Positions 50,096 through 61,170 of a DNA stretch of 64,000 nt are shown here, one piece after another. The DNA is from Brachionus manjavacas. Lineage: Eukaryota; Rotifera; Eurotatoria; Ploima; Brachionidae. The notes beneath the pieces were generated by a model. The model saw only the letters and a program-made list of their open reading frames with translations, had not been told where the DNA came from and ran no database searches. The DNA lies in contig JAHQIY010000003.1 in assembly GCA_019054805.1 (NCBI GenBank), forward strand, positions 7,254,001 through 7,318,000, written 5' to 3'. Both the position numbers and the translations under genes were made by a program. How positions within the stretch are numbered: the stretch's first letter is position 1; each line of letters begins with the position of its first letter.

Positions 50096-51240
50096 AATTA
50101 TTATAGCGAAGAATAAAAGAAATATCTACAAGCGAAGTCCAACTTTCGGAAACAAAAGAAGCATAACTTGCACCAACGAAAAGAGATTCTAAAACCAACA
50201 ATTGAAGACCCAAAATTAACCCGCAAATGACTTATATAACCTTAGACTAATAGAAATAGGACACCATTGCGAATCTTAATGAATCAGGACTGCTCGAAAA
50301 ACTATCCGATGCTCTCATAGACCATGACAAAAAAATTTGGTTTTAAAAAATCGTCATTATTCAACCATGCAATTTTTACTCTAAAACAAGACCTAAAAAT
50401 GTGCAAAAAAAAACAAGAGGAGACTTTACGCATGTGCTTTTGACGCATCCAAAGCAGACTTGTTTTTAAGTTACAAGTCTTAAGTCAAGTCAAGTAAATG
50501 ACCTAAAAATTTTTTTTAATGAAAAATCCGATGCTCTCATAGACCATGACAAAAAAATTTGGTTTTAAAAAATCGTCATTATTCAACCATGCAATTTTTA
50601 CTCTAAAACAAGACCTAAAAATGTGCAAAAAAAAACAAGAGGAGACTTTACGCATGTGCTTTTGACGCATCCAAAGCAGACTTGTTTTTAAGTTACAAGT
50701 CTTAAGTCAAGTCAAGTAAATGACCTAAAAATTTTTTTAATGAAAAATCCGATGCTCTCATAGACCATGACAAAAAATTTGGTTTTAAAAAATCGTCATT
50801 ATTCAACCATGCAATTTTTACTCTAAAACAAGACCTAAAAATGTGCAAAAAAAAACAAGAGGAGACTTTACGCATGTGCTTTTGACGCATCCAAAGCAGA
50901 CTTGTTTTTAAGTTACAAGTCTTAAGTCAAGTCAAGTAAATGACCTAAAAATTTTTTTTAATGAAAAAATTTCTAAATAAACCATAATCTTAAAATTATA
51001 TTGTTGAAAGTTATCTGCATTTATCCATAAGGTTCAGCCTTCAGACAAAAAATAAATTTCGTTGAATAACGCACATATATAAATAGGTGATACATTTCTT
51101 AAAGAAATAGAATTTCTTTAACATTTTATGGTTTTTGTATTTGTTAATTAAAAAAATAAATTTAGTTCAAGTCATAACTTTGACTATAATTTTTGTGACT
51201 TAGACTTAAAACTGTGACTTATAAACAAGTCTGATCCAAA
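50096..51240. repeat. spacer of the inverted repeat: three tandem 222-bp units and flanks
   Basis: Units start at about 50306, 50528 and 50749 (period 222 then 221) and end near 50967. They begin CCGATGCTCTCATAGACCAT, include ACAAGAGGAGACTTTACGCA and end in AAGTCAAGTCAAGTAAATGA plus a T/A run. The three copies are almost identical apart from homopolymer length, so the array is young. No coding capacity is convincing: a 62-codon antisense frame (50702-50890) repeats with the unit. Confidence 0.9.
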
Positions 51241-52017
51241 GCCTCTGGTAAGGTAAACCGTCAACTCTTATGTGCAAAATGATGGACATGAACATCTCAC
51301 AAGCCATAATACATGCAATAATTACGTACTACAGTGACTCGACAATAATCATAAACAATGAAAACGAATTTTCCATACCATTTAAAACAAGAATAGGAGT
51401 TCGTCAAGGTGGAGCACTACTACCTCTTATTATTGAGCTGGAAAACCTAGGTATTGCCATCAAACACATGTTCGGGAAGATTGATGTACTTGGCTATGCT
51501 GACGACATTCTGACAAATGGAAATAGTGGAGTTGTTTGACATTGACTCAGAAATCAAATATAACCCCGATAAAACCACACTAACAATTTTTAATGAGAAA
51601 GCCTATCGGAATGCTTAGGAAAAAAGTTTGGACATGTGGCAAGAATACCTAAAACTTGACATTAAAGAATTCGAATCGGTAAAGTACTTAGGCGTCGTAA
51701 TAGAAAAGGCTGACAAGAAAAAAAAACATCTGACCAAGAGAGGGAAACTTGCCCTATCACCGTCAGCCAAACTCAAAGAACATACTCAGACTAACAAATG
51801 CACCAAAAACTTTCTCTTAGAAAACCTTGAGAGTGATGGAATAAAAAGCATATGGGTTGGCACAGCACATATATTTGAAGAAAATTCTAAAACCCTTGAA
51901 GAAATCGCCATGTTGTGTAAAGCCACTACTTTCCTAGACAAGCTTGAAATGGAAGCCGAAAAGCGAGATAACAATCAAAAATATCAAAAGAATACTCAGC
52001 AAAAGCAATCAAAATAG
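51241..52017 (+). pseudogene. non-LTR reverse-transcriptase fragment
   Basis: Plus strand: MCKMMDMNISQ, then IPFKTRIGVRQGGALLPL (region 4), and DVLGYADDIL, the catalytic YADD box (51270-51539). After a frame break come FDSEIKYNPDKTTLTIFNEKAYRN-like sequence and SVKYLGVVIEKADKKKKHL (51628-52017). The active-site residues are present, but the interrupted frame and the truncated N-terminus and thumb make it inactive. Confidence 0.85.
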
Positions 52018-52370
52018 TATTCAAAAAAACCTATTTGAGCTGATAAAATTTGAAAATCAAGCAATATTAAATTAAAATAATTTTAAATTCTAATGTCCCT
52101 TCTGTAAAAATTTGGTTTTTGAAAATTCATTAAAAATGCAAAACCTAAAAACTAGTGATGTACCTTATTTGACGGTAAACCCAAAACAGTGGTCGGTTGA
52201 GTGGCTTTTTATTATAAATTTAATAAATAAATTTAATATTCAAAAAATTTTGCTTTTTAAATGAGAGAAAAAAAACATAAATTTCAAAAATCAAAAAGAG
52301 AGAAAACATAAAATTAATAAAAAGACTTTAATTAATTGAAATGAGGCGAGATTAGACGGTATTATAATTA

Positions 52371-52522
52371 TACCGTAATCCCTCGTTCAATTATGCTGCA
52401 CCATTAGCTATATTACCAGCTTTTGAACAATGCACTTAAGTACATCTAACCCATTCTTAAAAAAATTTTAATCTTATGTTTTAATTTGCATGTGCAGCAT
52501 AATCGCACGAGGGAATACGGTA
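52371..52522. mobile_element. 152-bp MITE with 32-bp terminal inverted repeats
   Basis: Left end TACCGTAATCCCTCGTTCAA and then TTATGCTGCAC. Reverse complement of the right end: TACCGTATTCCCTCGTGCGA and then TTATGCTGCAC. Possible TA target duplication if the ends are read as CCGTA. A degenerate relative lies at 30322-30455. Confidence 0.85.
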
Positions 52523-52619
52523 ATTAACTACTATTACCTCTTTTATAAAATTATACTGAATTAAATTATTTTAATTATATTATAGTTCTTTATCTCTGAA
52601 ATTAAATTTAACAAATTAA

Positions 52620-53230
52620 AAAAAATTTGATTTTGGTTCTTGTTTTTTTATCTTTTTATATGTTTCGTGATTGTAAGTTATTTAGATCATTGTATTTAAC
52701 TTTTGTTCGTCCTCTTTTGGAATTTGCTGTGCCTGTATGGTCTCAATTTCTTAAGTCGGATTGTGAGAATCTTGAGAGGATTCAACGCAGAGCTACGAAA
52801 TTTGTTTCTTCAATTAGAAACAAACCGTATGAAAGCAGATTGAAGGCTTTAAACATTCCAAATCTGGTGGAAAGAAGAAAAAGAGGTGATCTAATTCAAT
52901 TATACAAAATCATGCATGGAATAGAATTGGTTGAAAAAAACAACAATTTTAATGTCACCAAAATCCAAGGAAGAGGTCACTGCTTCAAATATCACAAAGA
53001 AATTTCGAGGCTCCAACATAGAGATAACTTTTTTTTCAACAGAACCGCTAACATATGGAACTCACTGCCAAATCAATTAGTTGAAGCCCCTAATGTTAAC
53101 AGCTTTAAAGCAGGCATTGATTGCTGGATGAGCAGCAATCAATCACATCAGCTGTCATAGTGTGCCTTATCAGCACACTCGCTGGCTAGCCAGCTACAGT
53201 CAAAAAACTACTACTACCTCGTTCAAATTT
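52620..53230 (+). pseudogene. non-LTR retrotransposon 3' end (RT thumb, C-terminus and tail)
   Basis: The 52627-53160 frame encodes LTFVRPLLEFAVPVWSQF, then LERIQRRATKFVSSIR, LVERRKRGDLIQLYKIMHG, and NSLPNQLVEAPNVNSFKAGI ending in WM-type sequence, a typical Jockey/CR1 C-terminus. Directly after the stop are two hairpins: AGTGTGC / GCACACT (53159-53179) and the palindrome GCTGGCTAGCCAGC (about 53182-53195). Such 3' hairpins may act as RT recognition sites. 5'-truncated. Confidence 0.85.
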
Positions 53231-53332
53231 AAATATCTATTTTCCTATATTTTTATTATAAAAAAGAAAATTTTGATTTTTGATTCATTAAAAAATAATT
53301 TTAAACAAAAATTTTCTTCTAAATTAAACAAA

Positions 53333-53944
53333 ACCTTATATTCAATGTATCAGAACACTTTCTCATTATGAAGGTGCACCATATTTAAACATTAAATTAT
53401 TTGTTTAAATTAATTGTTTGTTTTTTCTCTTTTTTTGTGATTTTTTTATCTCATCTTTTCAATTTAATTAAAAAATTTAAGGAAGAATGATCATTAGGTT
53501 TAAATAAAAAAAATGCGAAATGAAATTGATTCAAAAAATATTAAAAAAATATTTTCCCGTGCCGGGAATTGAACCCGGGCCTTGACGGTGAGAGCGTCAA
53601 ATCCTAACCACTAGACCACGCGGGATCTATCCATTTGAGGAATATATTTTTATTGAAAAGAAATCATCAATTTAATAAAAAAAATTTTAGATTTAAAATT
53701 ATTAGTTGTTCATTATGAAAAATGAAATTCTAAATTTAAACATCCTATAAATCAGTTTTATCACGACGATGAATATATTTCAACCACAAAAATTGTAAAA
53801 TATGCCACAAATTTAATAAAATAAGAACTGATTTATTAGAATAAGAACAATTTAAGGAAATAATGAACACATATTAAGAAAATATAATTTTTATTAGAAA
53901 GAAGTAAAAAAAAAAGAAAAATACAAACAAATTCATTAAACTAA
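53333..53944 (-). repeat. inverted repeat, right arm (612 bp, carries tRNA-Glu)
   Basis: Mirror of 49484-50095. It includes the MULE right-end sequence (near 53810-53944), which has no MULE body beside it, so this arm is likely the derived copy. It stops abruptly at 53944, where a 32-base tRNA-Glu fragment starts. Confidence 0.93.
53554..53625 (-). tRNA. trnE-CTC: tRNA-Glu (anticodon CTC)
   Basis: Identical to the other Glu copies on the opposite strand; within the right arm of the inverted repeat. Downstream (leftward) an A run on the plus strand gives the U-rich terminator. Confidence 0.95.
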
Positions 53945-53976
53945 GCGTCAAATCCTAACCACTAGACCACGCGGGA
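53945..53976 (-). pseudogene. tRNA-Glu 5' half (32 bases), truncated at the anticodon loop
   Basis: Matches tRNA-Glu positions 1-32 exactly (TCCCGCG... to ...TTGACGC), including the 5' flanking TAGA. It ends at the first loop base, where the inverted-repeat arm begins. No anticodon, T arm or 3' end, so not functional. It marks a rearrangement breakpoint. Confidence 0.93.
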
Positions 53977-54455
53977 TCTATTCTTTTGGTGTCTGTTTCG
54001 ATAATAAATTTTATTGGAATTTTTTCTTTTCATTAGAGTTCAGAAAGTATTATGCAATTTAAACGTTTCAAGCGTTTCAATATTTTTTTTAAATTAATTA
54101 AAACTGTTTTATTCTGTTGTTTTTAAACTTATTTTAATTAGCAGACAAAAAGCATTAATGATAAAGCTTTTGTTTATTTTAATTTTAATTTTAACATTTA
54201 TCCTCTCTTATAAATTTTTTTTCAAGGCTGAATTACGAATATAATCTTTTGATTTTTGGGCATATTTTTTTCCTTAAAAAATGTTAATTCAAATTTTTAA
54301 TCAAAAATTTAATTTAGAAATCCTCTGACGTTTTACTTTGGAAGCGTTTTTACAAAAACAAATTTTATTTATTTAAAGCATTTTTATTATTATTTCAATA
54401 ATTTAAGCCAATATTTTTGATTTATTTAAAAGGCAAACAATTTCAAAAAAAAATA
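53977..54455. other. AT-rich spacer
   Basis: No feature recognised between the tRNA fragment and tRNA-Gly. Confidence 0.4.
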
Positions 54456-54527
54456 TGCGTCAGCCGGGAGTCGAACCCGGATCTGCTGCTTGGAAGGCAA
54501 CAATGATAACCGCTACACCACTGACGC
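54456..54527 (-). tRNA. trnG-TCC: tRNA-Gly (anticodon TCC)
   Basis: 72 bases; acceptor GCGTCAG / CTGACGC fully paired; anticodon loop CTTCCAA; B box GGTTCGACTCC. A/T-rich flanks with a U-run terminator on its 3' side. Confidence 0.95.
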
Positions 54528-55288
54528 GCTTATTAAATATGAAATGTATCTAATTTAACAATCATTTAGATTATTTCCTTTTTTGATACCTAACTACGAA
54601 AAAATTAGATCTTAAAATTATTTATGCATTTTTATTAATTAAGATTAATAATTAGAAATAATGAAAAAAATAAAAACCAAAATACTATGTGGGAAAAAAA
54701 ACCGTTGAATCTGAATTTCGATTTTTTTTAATAATACTCAAATTCTTTTTTAAAGTTAAATAAAAAAATAATAATTTGCTTAACATCAAGTTCATAGAAT
54801 TTAAAAAATTATTTTTTCTAAATGGTCATTTAAAAACGAATCGAACAACACGCGAAACTTGTCTTTAAAATATGCAATTTCTTTAATAGGATTATGAAAA
54901 AATTTCAAGTTTAAAAATTCAATTTTTAAAAGATCCTAAATTAATTTAATTATTTAACATGTGACAACATGGTTTTTGCTCTTCTATATTTTTGAAATAA
55001 TTTTCAAAGCTTTAGTTCAAAATTTTTAATAGTGAACTATAAAGCTAAAAATTAAATTAGCAATATTAATTATATTAGACAAGTTTAGCATACCGTTAGA
55101 TTCGTTTAAACAGATCAATTTGAAAAATTTTAATTTCTGAAATTCTATGACTGCAAATTTTTATTTTATTTAAAAATTTATCACTTAAAATATTTTTAAA
55201 GACTTTTTAGAAAAACCTCTTTTTTTTCATTTTCTCAGTCAAATATTTAAAATTCAGCAAATGTTTTTTATTATTTTAATCAAAAAAA
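54528..55288. other. AT-rich spacer
   Basis: No gene or repeat recognised. Confidence 0.4.
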
Positions 55289-55360
55289 CTCCGTGACGGG
55301 GAATTGAACCCCGGTCTCCCGCGTGACAGGCGGGGATACTCACCACTATACTATCACGGA
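55289..55360 (-). tRNA. trnD-GTC: tRNA-Asp (anticodon GTC)
   Basis: Same sequence as the 47352 copy, on the opposite strand; followed by a TTTTTTT terminator on its own strand. Confidence 0.96.
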
Positions 55361-56277
55361 TCTGTTTTTTTTTTCTTTTGTGATTTAAATTAAAAATCAT
55401 TATTGATAGTACTATTCTATTTATATTAATAAGTCTAATGTATTAAGGATTCGTAATAAATTCATCTAGTGATCAATCGTCCTACCACGAAGAATCCCTC
55501 CTGTCTTATTCTTGATAATAAATCAATTAAAAGAGATATTAAGATACAAATTTTCCAAATATATAAAATAATTTGACTATTATTTATTTCAATAAATCAT
55601 AAAAATCAGAAAGAAAAATTTTTTTTCTAAGATTTTAATTTTGCTTGGGAAACCTTAATAGGACATCATCGAAATAAAAATTCTCATTGATTTTAATTGA
55701 TTTTGTAATGCATATCTTCAGTAAATAAACCAGTACTATATCAAGCAACAAATATAAAATAAAAACGATTCAAATTTATCTATTTTTAAAATGTTTTATT
55801 TTCGAAAATAAAATTGGAAATAATGTTTTATTTCTTTATTATAAAAAGAATCGGAATAAAATAAATTAGCAATATTAGTCAAGTAAGAATGAATGAATGA
55901 AAGATTTTAAATTCAAAAATTGGGCTAAAAATTTTCATTTTTCACAAAACAAAAACAAAAGCTATTTATCTATTCAGTTAAGGAAAAATTTTGAACTAGA
56001 ATTTCTAAATTTTAAATAAAAAAGGAAAATTTGTCATAATTTTCGTTTTATTAATGCTATCTCTAAAAATGTAAAAAAAGCAAAAAAAAACTTATGTTTA
56101 CAGAACCTACTTATGTGACATTTTATTGAAATTTTTTCAAATAATTTTTAATAATTTTACTAAATAGTATCCATTACAATTATGATTAGGATTTAATTTA
56201 TTTAATTGAAGTTTATTTATAAGTTTAAATTTCACAATGCTTATAAAAAATTCTTCTCAATTTGAAAATTTGTAAAT
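55361..56277. other. AT-rich intergenic sequence
   Basis: Between tRNA-Asp and the 3' end of the GPCR gene. A-rich runs; no coding signal. Presumably contains the GPCR 3' UTR. Confidence 0.4.
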
Positions 56278-57537
56278 TTAAAAAAAACTAAAATTAGATA
56301 AAAATGTTTGCTTGAACTCTTTAAACAAGCTTTTACTTGAAAAAATTGTATAAACAAGATAAAAATTGAAATTAAACATATCTAGTATTCCTAATAAAAT
56401 GTAAAAGAAGTTCAAATTTATCTGTGTTAAGTACGCTTCATTAGTCAACGTTTCGTTTTCGCTCAATTTATTGCTATGTCCTACAATATTGGCAACTTTT
56501 TCAATTGTACCACTGTCAAATTCGGTCAAATAGCTCAACATATTTGATGGAAAGGTGCTAAGTATTTGAATAAAAGTGATCAGAATACAAGCATAGCTTA
56601 CATCAGATTGGTAAAAAAAAATCACGTTCATCTTGGAAAAAATGACTGTTTTCTGTGGTCGTCGGATTATTCGAGAATAGTTTCGATTAGGTGAATAGCT
56701 CGAATTAGTCGAAGAAAGTCTCTTTCGTTTGAAGCTCTTTTCGCGGGCGGTTGACGAATTAACAGAATTGGATCCAGTTGAAATCATTCTCTGACGCTTT
56801 TCGGCATTTTTTTGTCTCTTTCTCATCTCAGTGATAGTTGCCACGGTCAAGAATACACAAATTATAAGTGGAAAGATGTTATAAACTGCTGTATGGATGT
56901 GGTGATAAATATTTGTATCGAACCTAACTGTTTGAAGAAGTTTAAATTTGTCATTAACAACACAAGAGTATATGAAGGTGAGAGGACAGTAAACTATGGT
57001 AATAAAATAGTTATCGAATAGGTAGAATTCATCAATTATGAAAACTACAAGCATTAAGGCTACACATATGAAGTAACTCAATGCATGGTTGTAAAGAAGT
57101 AAATTAAGGCCTGTGAGCTTGTTCCGAATGGTCAAAAAACGCTGAAACTGAATCAAAAGTACCAAATAGACAGACATGTGTGTTGAAAACCGTGACATGA
57201 AGTGGAACCATTTGCAAATGAAATCGTTTGATATTTCTTTTTGGCTGTTCAAAATGTATTTGTCTTTTTCTGTATCTATTATTTGTAGCTTGACTAGAGC
57301 TGATAAATAAAATTCTGTTAAACGAATTAGTACAGCAATAGAAAGAAATAATAAATAGATGCAAACTGGTGAACGTTTGGTTTTTTTATTTTTTATGAAA
57401 AAACAAATGAATAGGATGTTTAAAATGAGGACAAGAATTGAAATGGTGCCGCCTACGCTTACAAAAAAAATTGATGAGATTTTAAGTTTTTTTTGTACAG
57501 GCGACCTTTTCAAGCAATATGAATCAGTTGTATTCAT
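56278..57537 (-). CDS. orphan rhodopsin-like seven-transmembrane receptor (GPCR)
   Basis: Single exon, 419 residues. Hydrophobic segments fit seven helices: about 22-49 (with the conserved Asn in LILNILF), 57-85, 113-137, 150-170, 213-237, about 310-335 and about 378-402. Cys108 before TM3 and Cys192 in loop 2 could form the usual disulfide. The DRY box is replaced by FQRF (131-134) and NPxxY by FNFNFYLVY. Loop 3 is long and basic or Ser-rich. An NTT glycosylation site is at residue 2. This looks like a peptide- or orphan-type class A receptor of an invertebrate-expanded group; the ligand cannot be told. The start is the first ATG after an in-frame stop region. No introns, as in many such receptors. 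Confidence 0.8.
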   Translation of the reverse strand: MNTTDSYCLKRSPVQKKLKISSIFFVSVGGTISILVLILNILFICFFIKNKKTKRSPVCIYLLFLSIAVLIRLTEFYLSALVKLQIIDTEKDKYILNSQKEISNDFICKWFHFMSRFSTHMSVYLVLLIQFQRFLTIRNKLTGLNLLLYNHALSYFICVALMLVVFIIDEFYLFDNYFITIVYCPLTFIYSCVVNDKFKLLQTVRFDTNIYHHIHTAVYNIFPLIICVFLTVATITEMRKRQKNAEKRQRMISTGSNSVNSSTAREKSFKRKRLSSTNSSYSPNRNYSRIIRRPQKTVIFSKMNVIFFYQSDVSYACILITFIQILSTFPSNMLSYLTEFDSGTIEKVANIVGHSNKLSENETLTNEAYLTQINLNFFYILLGILDMFNFNFYLVYTIFSSKSLFKEFKQTFLSNFSFF

Positions 57538-58415
57538 CTTTTTCTAAAAAAAAAATTTTAATTATTAATAGATAAAATTGGAACAAGAAGGTGAAAACTT
57601 TATTCGGCAAAATGAAAAATTATCTTTTTAATATAATTTAAAAATCAATATCTGGAGAATTTTTTTAAAATTCTAAAAATAATTACACTTTATAATGATT
57701 TTTCGAGGGATAAATTTAGATTTATGCTTGGATCAATTTTAACTATTCAAAATCAATATTTAAGTTGATAAAAATTTAATCATGTTCTGAAAAATAAAAA
57801 AAACAAGTGTTTTTTTTACAGTGGGTTAAGATTAGGTTTGTTTATTAACAGCCGAAATAAAATTATAAAAATTTTAACAAGTAAGCAGATTCTAAATTTC
57901 CGCTACCATAGTAATTTAAAATAAAATCTAATAGAACGAAAAAAGTGAAGAAAAATTCAAGCAAAAAATGAAAAGATAAGTAAATAAAATAATTTTGTAT
58001 TGCTCTTTTTTATTTGTTAATATAGAATTTTTGTTAAATCAATTATACGAAAATTTGATTAAGATTCTATTTAATTTTCCAAGGAGACACTCGAGTATCA
58101 CCATTAAGTTAAAAGTGTAGAAAATTTAATGTGTGTAATTGAATTGGCATCTTTATCGAGTTCTTTTATATTTACCGAAGTGAAAATTCTAACATTGAAT
58201 CAATTTTTTAAAAATTTCTAATAAAAACAAATAGTTCTAGAAACATAATAATCAAAATTTATTTACATCATTTACATTCAATTCAATAAATAACGAGAGA
58301 AGAATGATATAAAAATAATTGAAGTGGCCTTTTAAATTAAAATTTTAGATATTAAGAAATGCGTTTCCTCCCAAGAAAATTTTACAAAACATTATTTTAA
58401 AAAAATTACAGTATA
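57538..58415. other. AT-rich intergenic sequence
   Basis: Contains the presumed promoter of the minus-strand GPCR gene; nothing recognisable. Confidence 0.4.
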
Positions 58416-58487
58416 TCCGTGATAGTATAGTGGTGAGTATCCCCGCCTGTCACGCGGGAGACCGGGGTTCAATTCCCCGTCACGGAG
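58416..58487 (+). tRNA. trnD-GTC: tRNA-Asp (anticodon GTC)
   Basis: Same 72-base sequence as the other Asp copies; flanks differ from them. Downstream GTTCTTTATTTTT contains the terminator. Confidence 0.96.
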
Positions 58488-60051
58488 TTCTTTATTTTTC
58501 AAATGCTTTAAAATGCTAAACAATTATTGATTTAAATATTAAATATTATTTAAAAATTTAAATTTTCACTTAATAAAAATTTAAAATGAGTGCAGGCATA
58601 TTTTAACTTTAAATTATAAAACGGGTTTTAAAAACAAAATATTCAAGTAGCATGAATTGATCATTCTTGTCACATGAATACTTTATATATTATGACTATT
58701 GAAAAAAATTTAAAACAAATTCATTTTTTTTCCAATAAATAAAACAAATATTAATTGTTTGAAGGAACAATAAATAAACATTGATTAATAAAAATACCAC
58801 CTTTCACCACTCAAAAGTATCATAATGCTTTTAATTTTCAATTAGAGATAAAATGAAGACAGTTTAATAAAATTTGAACACGCTTTCATTATTTTCAAGA
58901 ATTCAATTAATTTTTAAGTTTCTCAGGTTGAAAGTATCATATAGAAATTTTCTAATGATAGGATTTTTTCGTTCTAATTTATGTACAAATAATTTATTTT
59001 AAGTTAAATAATATTTTGGAATAATTTTTAGTGTTTTGAATTTTAAAATCATTTTCATTTTCGATAAAATCAAAAACTGAAAAACTGACCGTACATTCAA
59101 AAAATATTTTGCTAATAAAAAATGATATTAAAAATATAAAAAGATATTAAAAAGTCATAGAATTAAATTTTATATTTGATTGATCTTCTTAATTATCAAT
59201 TAAATCAAAAAATCAAAAAAAAAATTCTTAGAGTTCGATTTTTGAATATAATGGAAGAGTGCATTGGCATTTTTTATTGTGGTATCCAACTAAACAAGAA
59301 ATAGATTAAAAATTAAATCTTTTAAAAATAATTTCCTCGAAATTAATAACCAATTGACAATAACAAAAAGTAAACTTTTTTATTTAAAAATTAACTATTA
59401 AAGTAAAATAAAATTTCGTATCTAATAAATTTATATCGAAAACAGTTAACATTTGAATTTAGCAAAAAATCTTCATTCAAGCTCATTAATTTCAGGTGTT
59501 ATGTGTTCAACAAGAAGCCATAAGTTAGGGTACGCTGTTTTTTTTTCAGCAGATTTTCTTGCTAAAAACAAAGTTCTGCGGTTAAGACTATTGCAGTTAA
59601 AAATAATAATAATTTATTAATAAATTCCAATTAATTTATTTAAATATTTGAAATAATTTCTTTCAGTTATATTGTAACTATTGAATAGAACTTCTAGTTA
59701 TACACAAAAATCAATTAATAATCTTACTTAATACTTTAAACTGATCGAGTTAATTACTTTTAAATCCTACTTATATTTTTTTAGTGATTATTAAATAAGA
59801 TAAAAAAATAAAATTTCTCGTATTTCGAACCAGTTAGTAACTATTTTTAAGTAAATGTATTCTTTTACGAGGAAGTAGTATTTTTAGTATGTATTTTTCT
59901 TTAGTTATAATAAGTTTAAAGAAATCGAATAAAGGTTAAAAATTGCAAAATCAAATATCTTGAATTATTAGAAGGAGATTGTAAATTACTTGATATTTTA
60001 AATTTTTATTCTTCTTCATAACATGTAATAAAAAAATTTAGCTTAAAAAAT
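58488..60051. other. AT-rich intergenic sequence
   Basis: About 1.5 kb without an open frame or repeat I can name. Confidence 0.4.
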
Positions 60052-60123
60052 TGCGTCAGCCGGGAGTCGAACCCGGATCTGCTGCTTGGAAGGCAACAAT
60101 GATAACCGCTACACCACTGACGC
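60052..60123 (-). tRNA. trnG-TCC: tRNA-Gly (anticodon TCC)
   Basis: Identical to the 54456 copy; flanks are unrelated. Confidence 0.95.
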
Positions 60124-60347
60124 TTGATATTCTTATCTCTTTAAAAAATTGTATTATTTCTGATGTATTTTTTTTTAAATTGTTGTTAAAAAATTTAAGG
60201 CATAAAAACATTGTGTAATTTTAAAAAAATGCCTAGTGGATCAAAAGGCAAATAAAAAAATTTTTTCTTAAATTGATCAATTTCAATCAAAAACAATTAT
60301 TTTTGTATGAAGAAATTAAATTTAAAATCAAGCAGTAAATCAAAAAG

Positions 60348-60419
60348 TCCCGCGTGGTCTAGTGGTTAGGATTTGACGCTCTCACCGTCAAGGCCCGGGT
60401 TCAATTCCCGGCACGGGAA
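60348..60419 (+). tRNA. trnE-CTC: tRNA-Glu (anticodon CTC)
   Basis: Same gene sequence as the other Glu copies; the 5' flank (CAAAAAG) lacks the common GATAGA, so it is probably an independent, older copy. 3' flank GATATTTTTTT. Confidence 0.95.
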
Positions 60420-61170
60420 GATATTTTTTTCATCAAAAGATATATTTTTTAATTATGTTTACTTTTTTGATATTTTATTTTTTTCTTTACAATTTCGAAT
60501 CAATATTTATCAATTCAAATTCCTTAAATCAGGAATTTTATTTTGAAAAAAATTCATAAATAAATTAACTTGATTTAAATTTTTAGTCATTGAGTCTAAT
60601 TTTTAAGTTTATAATAATATTAATAATAAATAAAGCTACGATAGACAAGCTTGCGGAGGCAACCTACTAGGAGGTAGCCTATGGTAGCACATTGCGCCAT
60701 ACAAAAAAAATTACAAAAATACAAGAACTTTTAAGTTTATAGAGTCAACAGACATTATTTACAGAATTAGTTAAGAAAGAAATTATAAGGAACTGAAAGG
60801 GGTTTATAAAAGATAGTGTTAGATCAAATTATATTAAAATTAAAATTATTTTGTGCAAAAAAATGTTGTTCCTTAAATTTAAAATTACTATGAAAAAGTC
60901 CATTTAGAAACTATAATTAATTTATAAAATCACTATACCATTATCACACCATTTATTTGTTAGAACCATTGATTTTTGTAGAAAAAATTAACGTTTTATT
61001 CATAAATGATAATGAAATGAAAAATTTATAAAACTAAAATTATAATTTATAATTTTAATCATTATTTTTATTGAATTTGTAAAATTTTCTTTAACAAAAA
61101 ATCATGCACTCAAGTCGCCTCAGCTTTTTTAAAATAATTTGACATAATTAAAATTAAAAATATATTAAAA
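60420..61170. other. intergenic sequence with a solo retrotransposon tail
   Basis: At 60612-60705 a TAATAATAAT tract is followed by AAGCTAC and AAGCTTGCGGAGGCAACC, matching the 3' end of the 13.2-kb non-LTR element (AAGCTAC...AAGCTTGCGGAAACGAC), same orientation. A short hairpin CTACTAGGAGGTAG follows. It is a severely 5'-truncated insertion. The rest is AT-rich. Confidence 0.6.
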
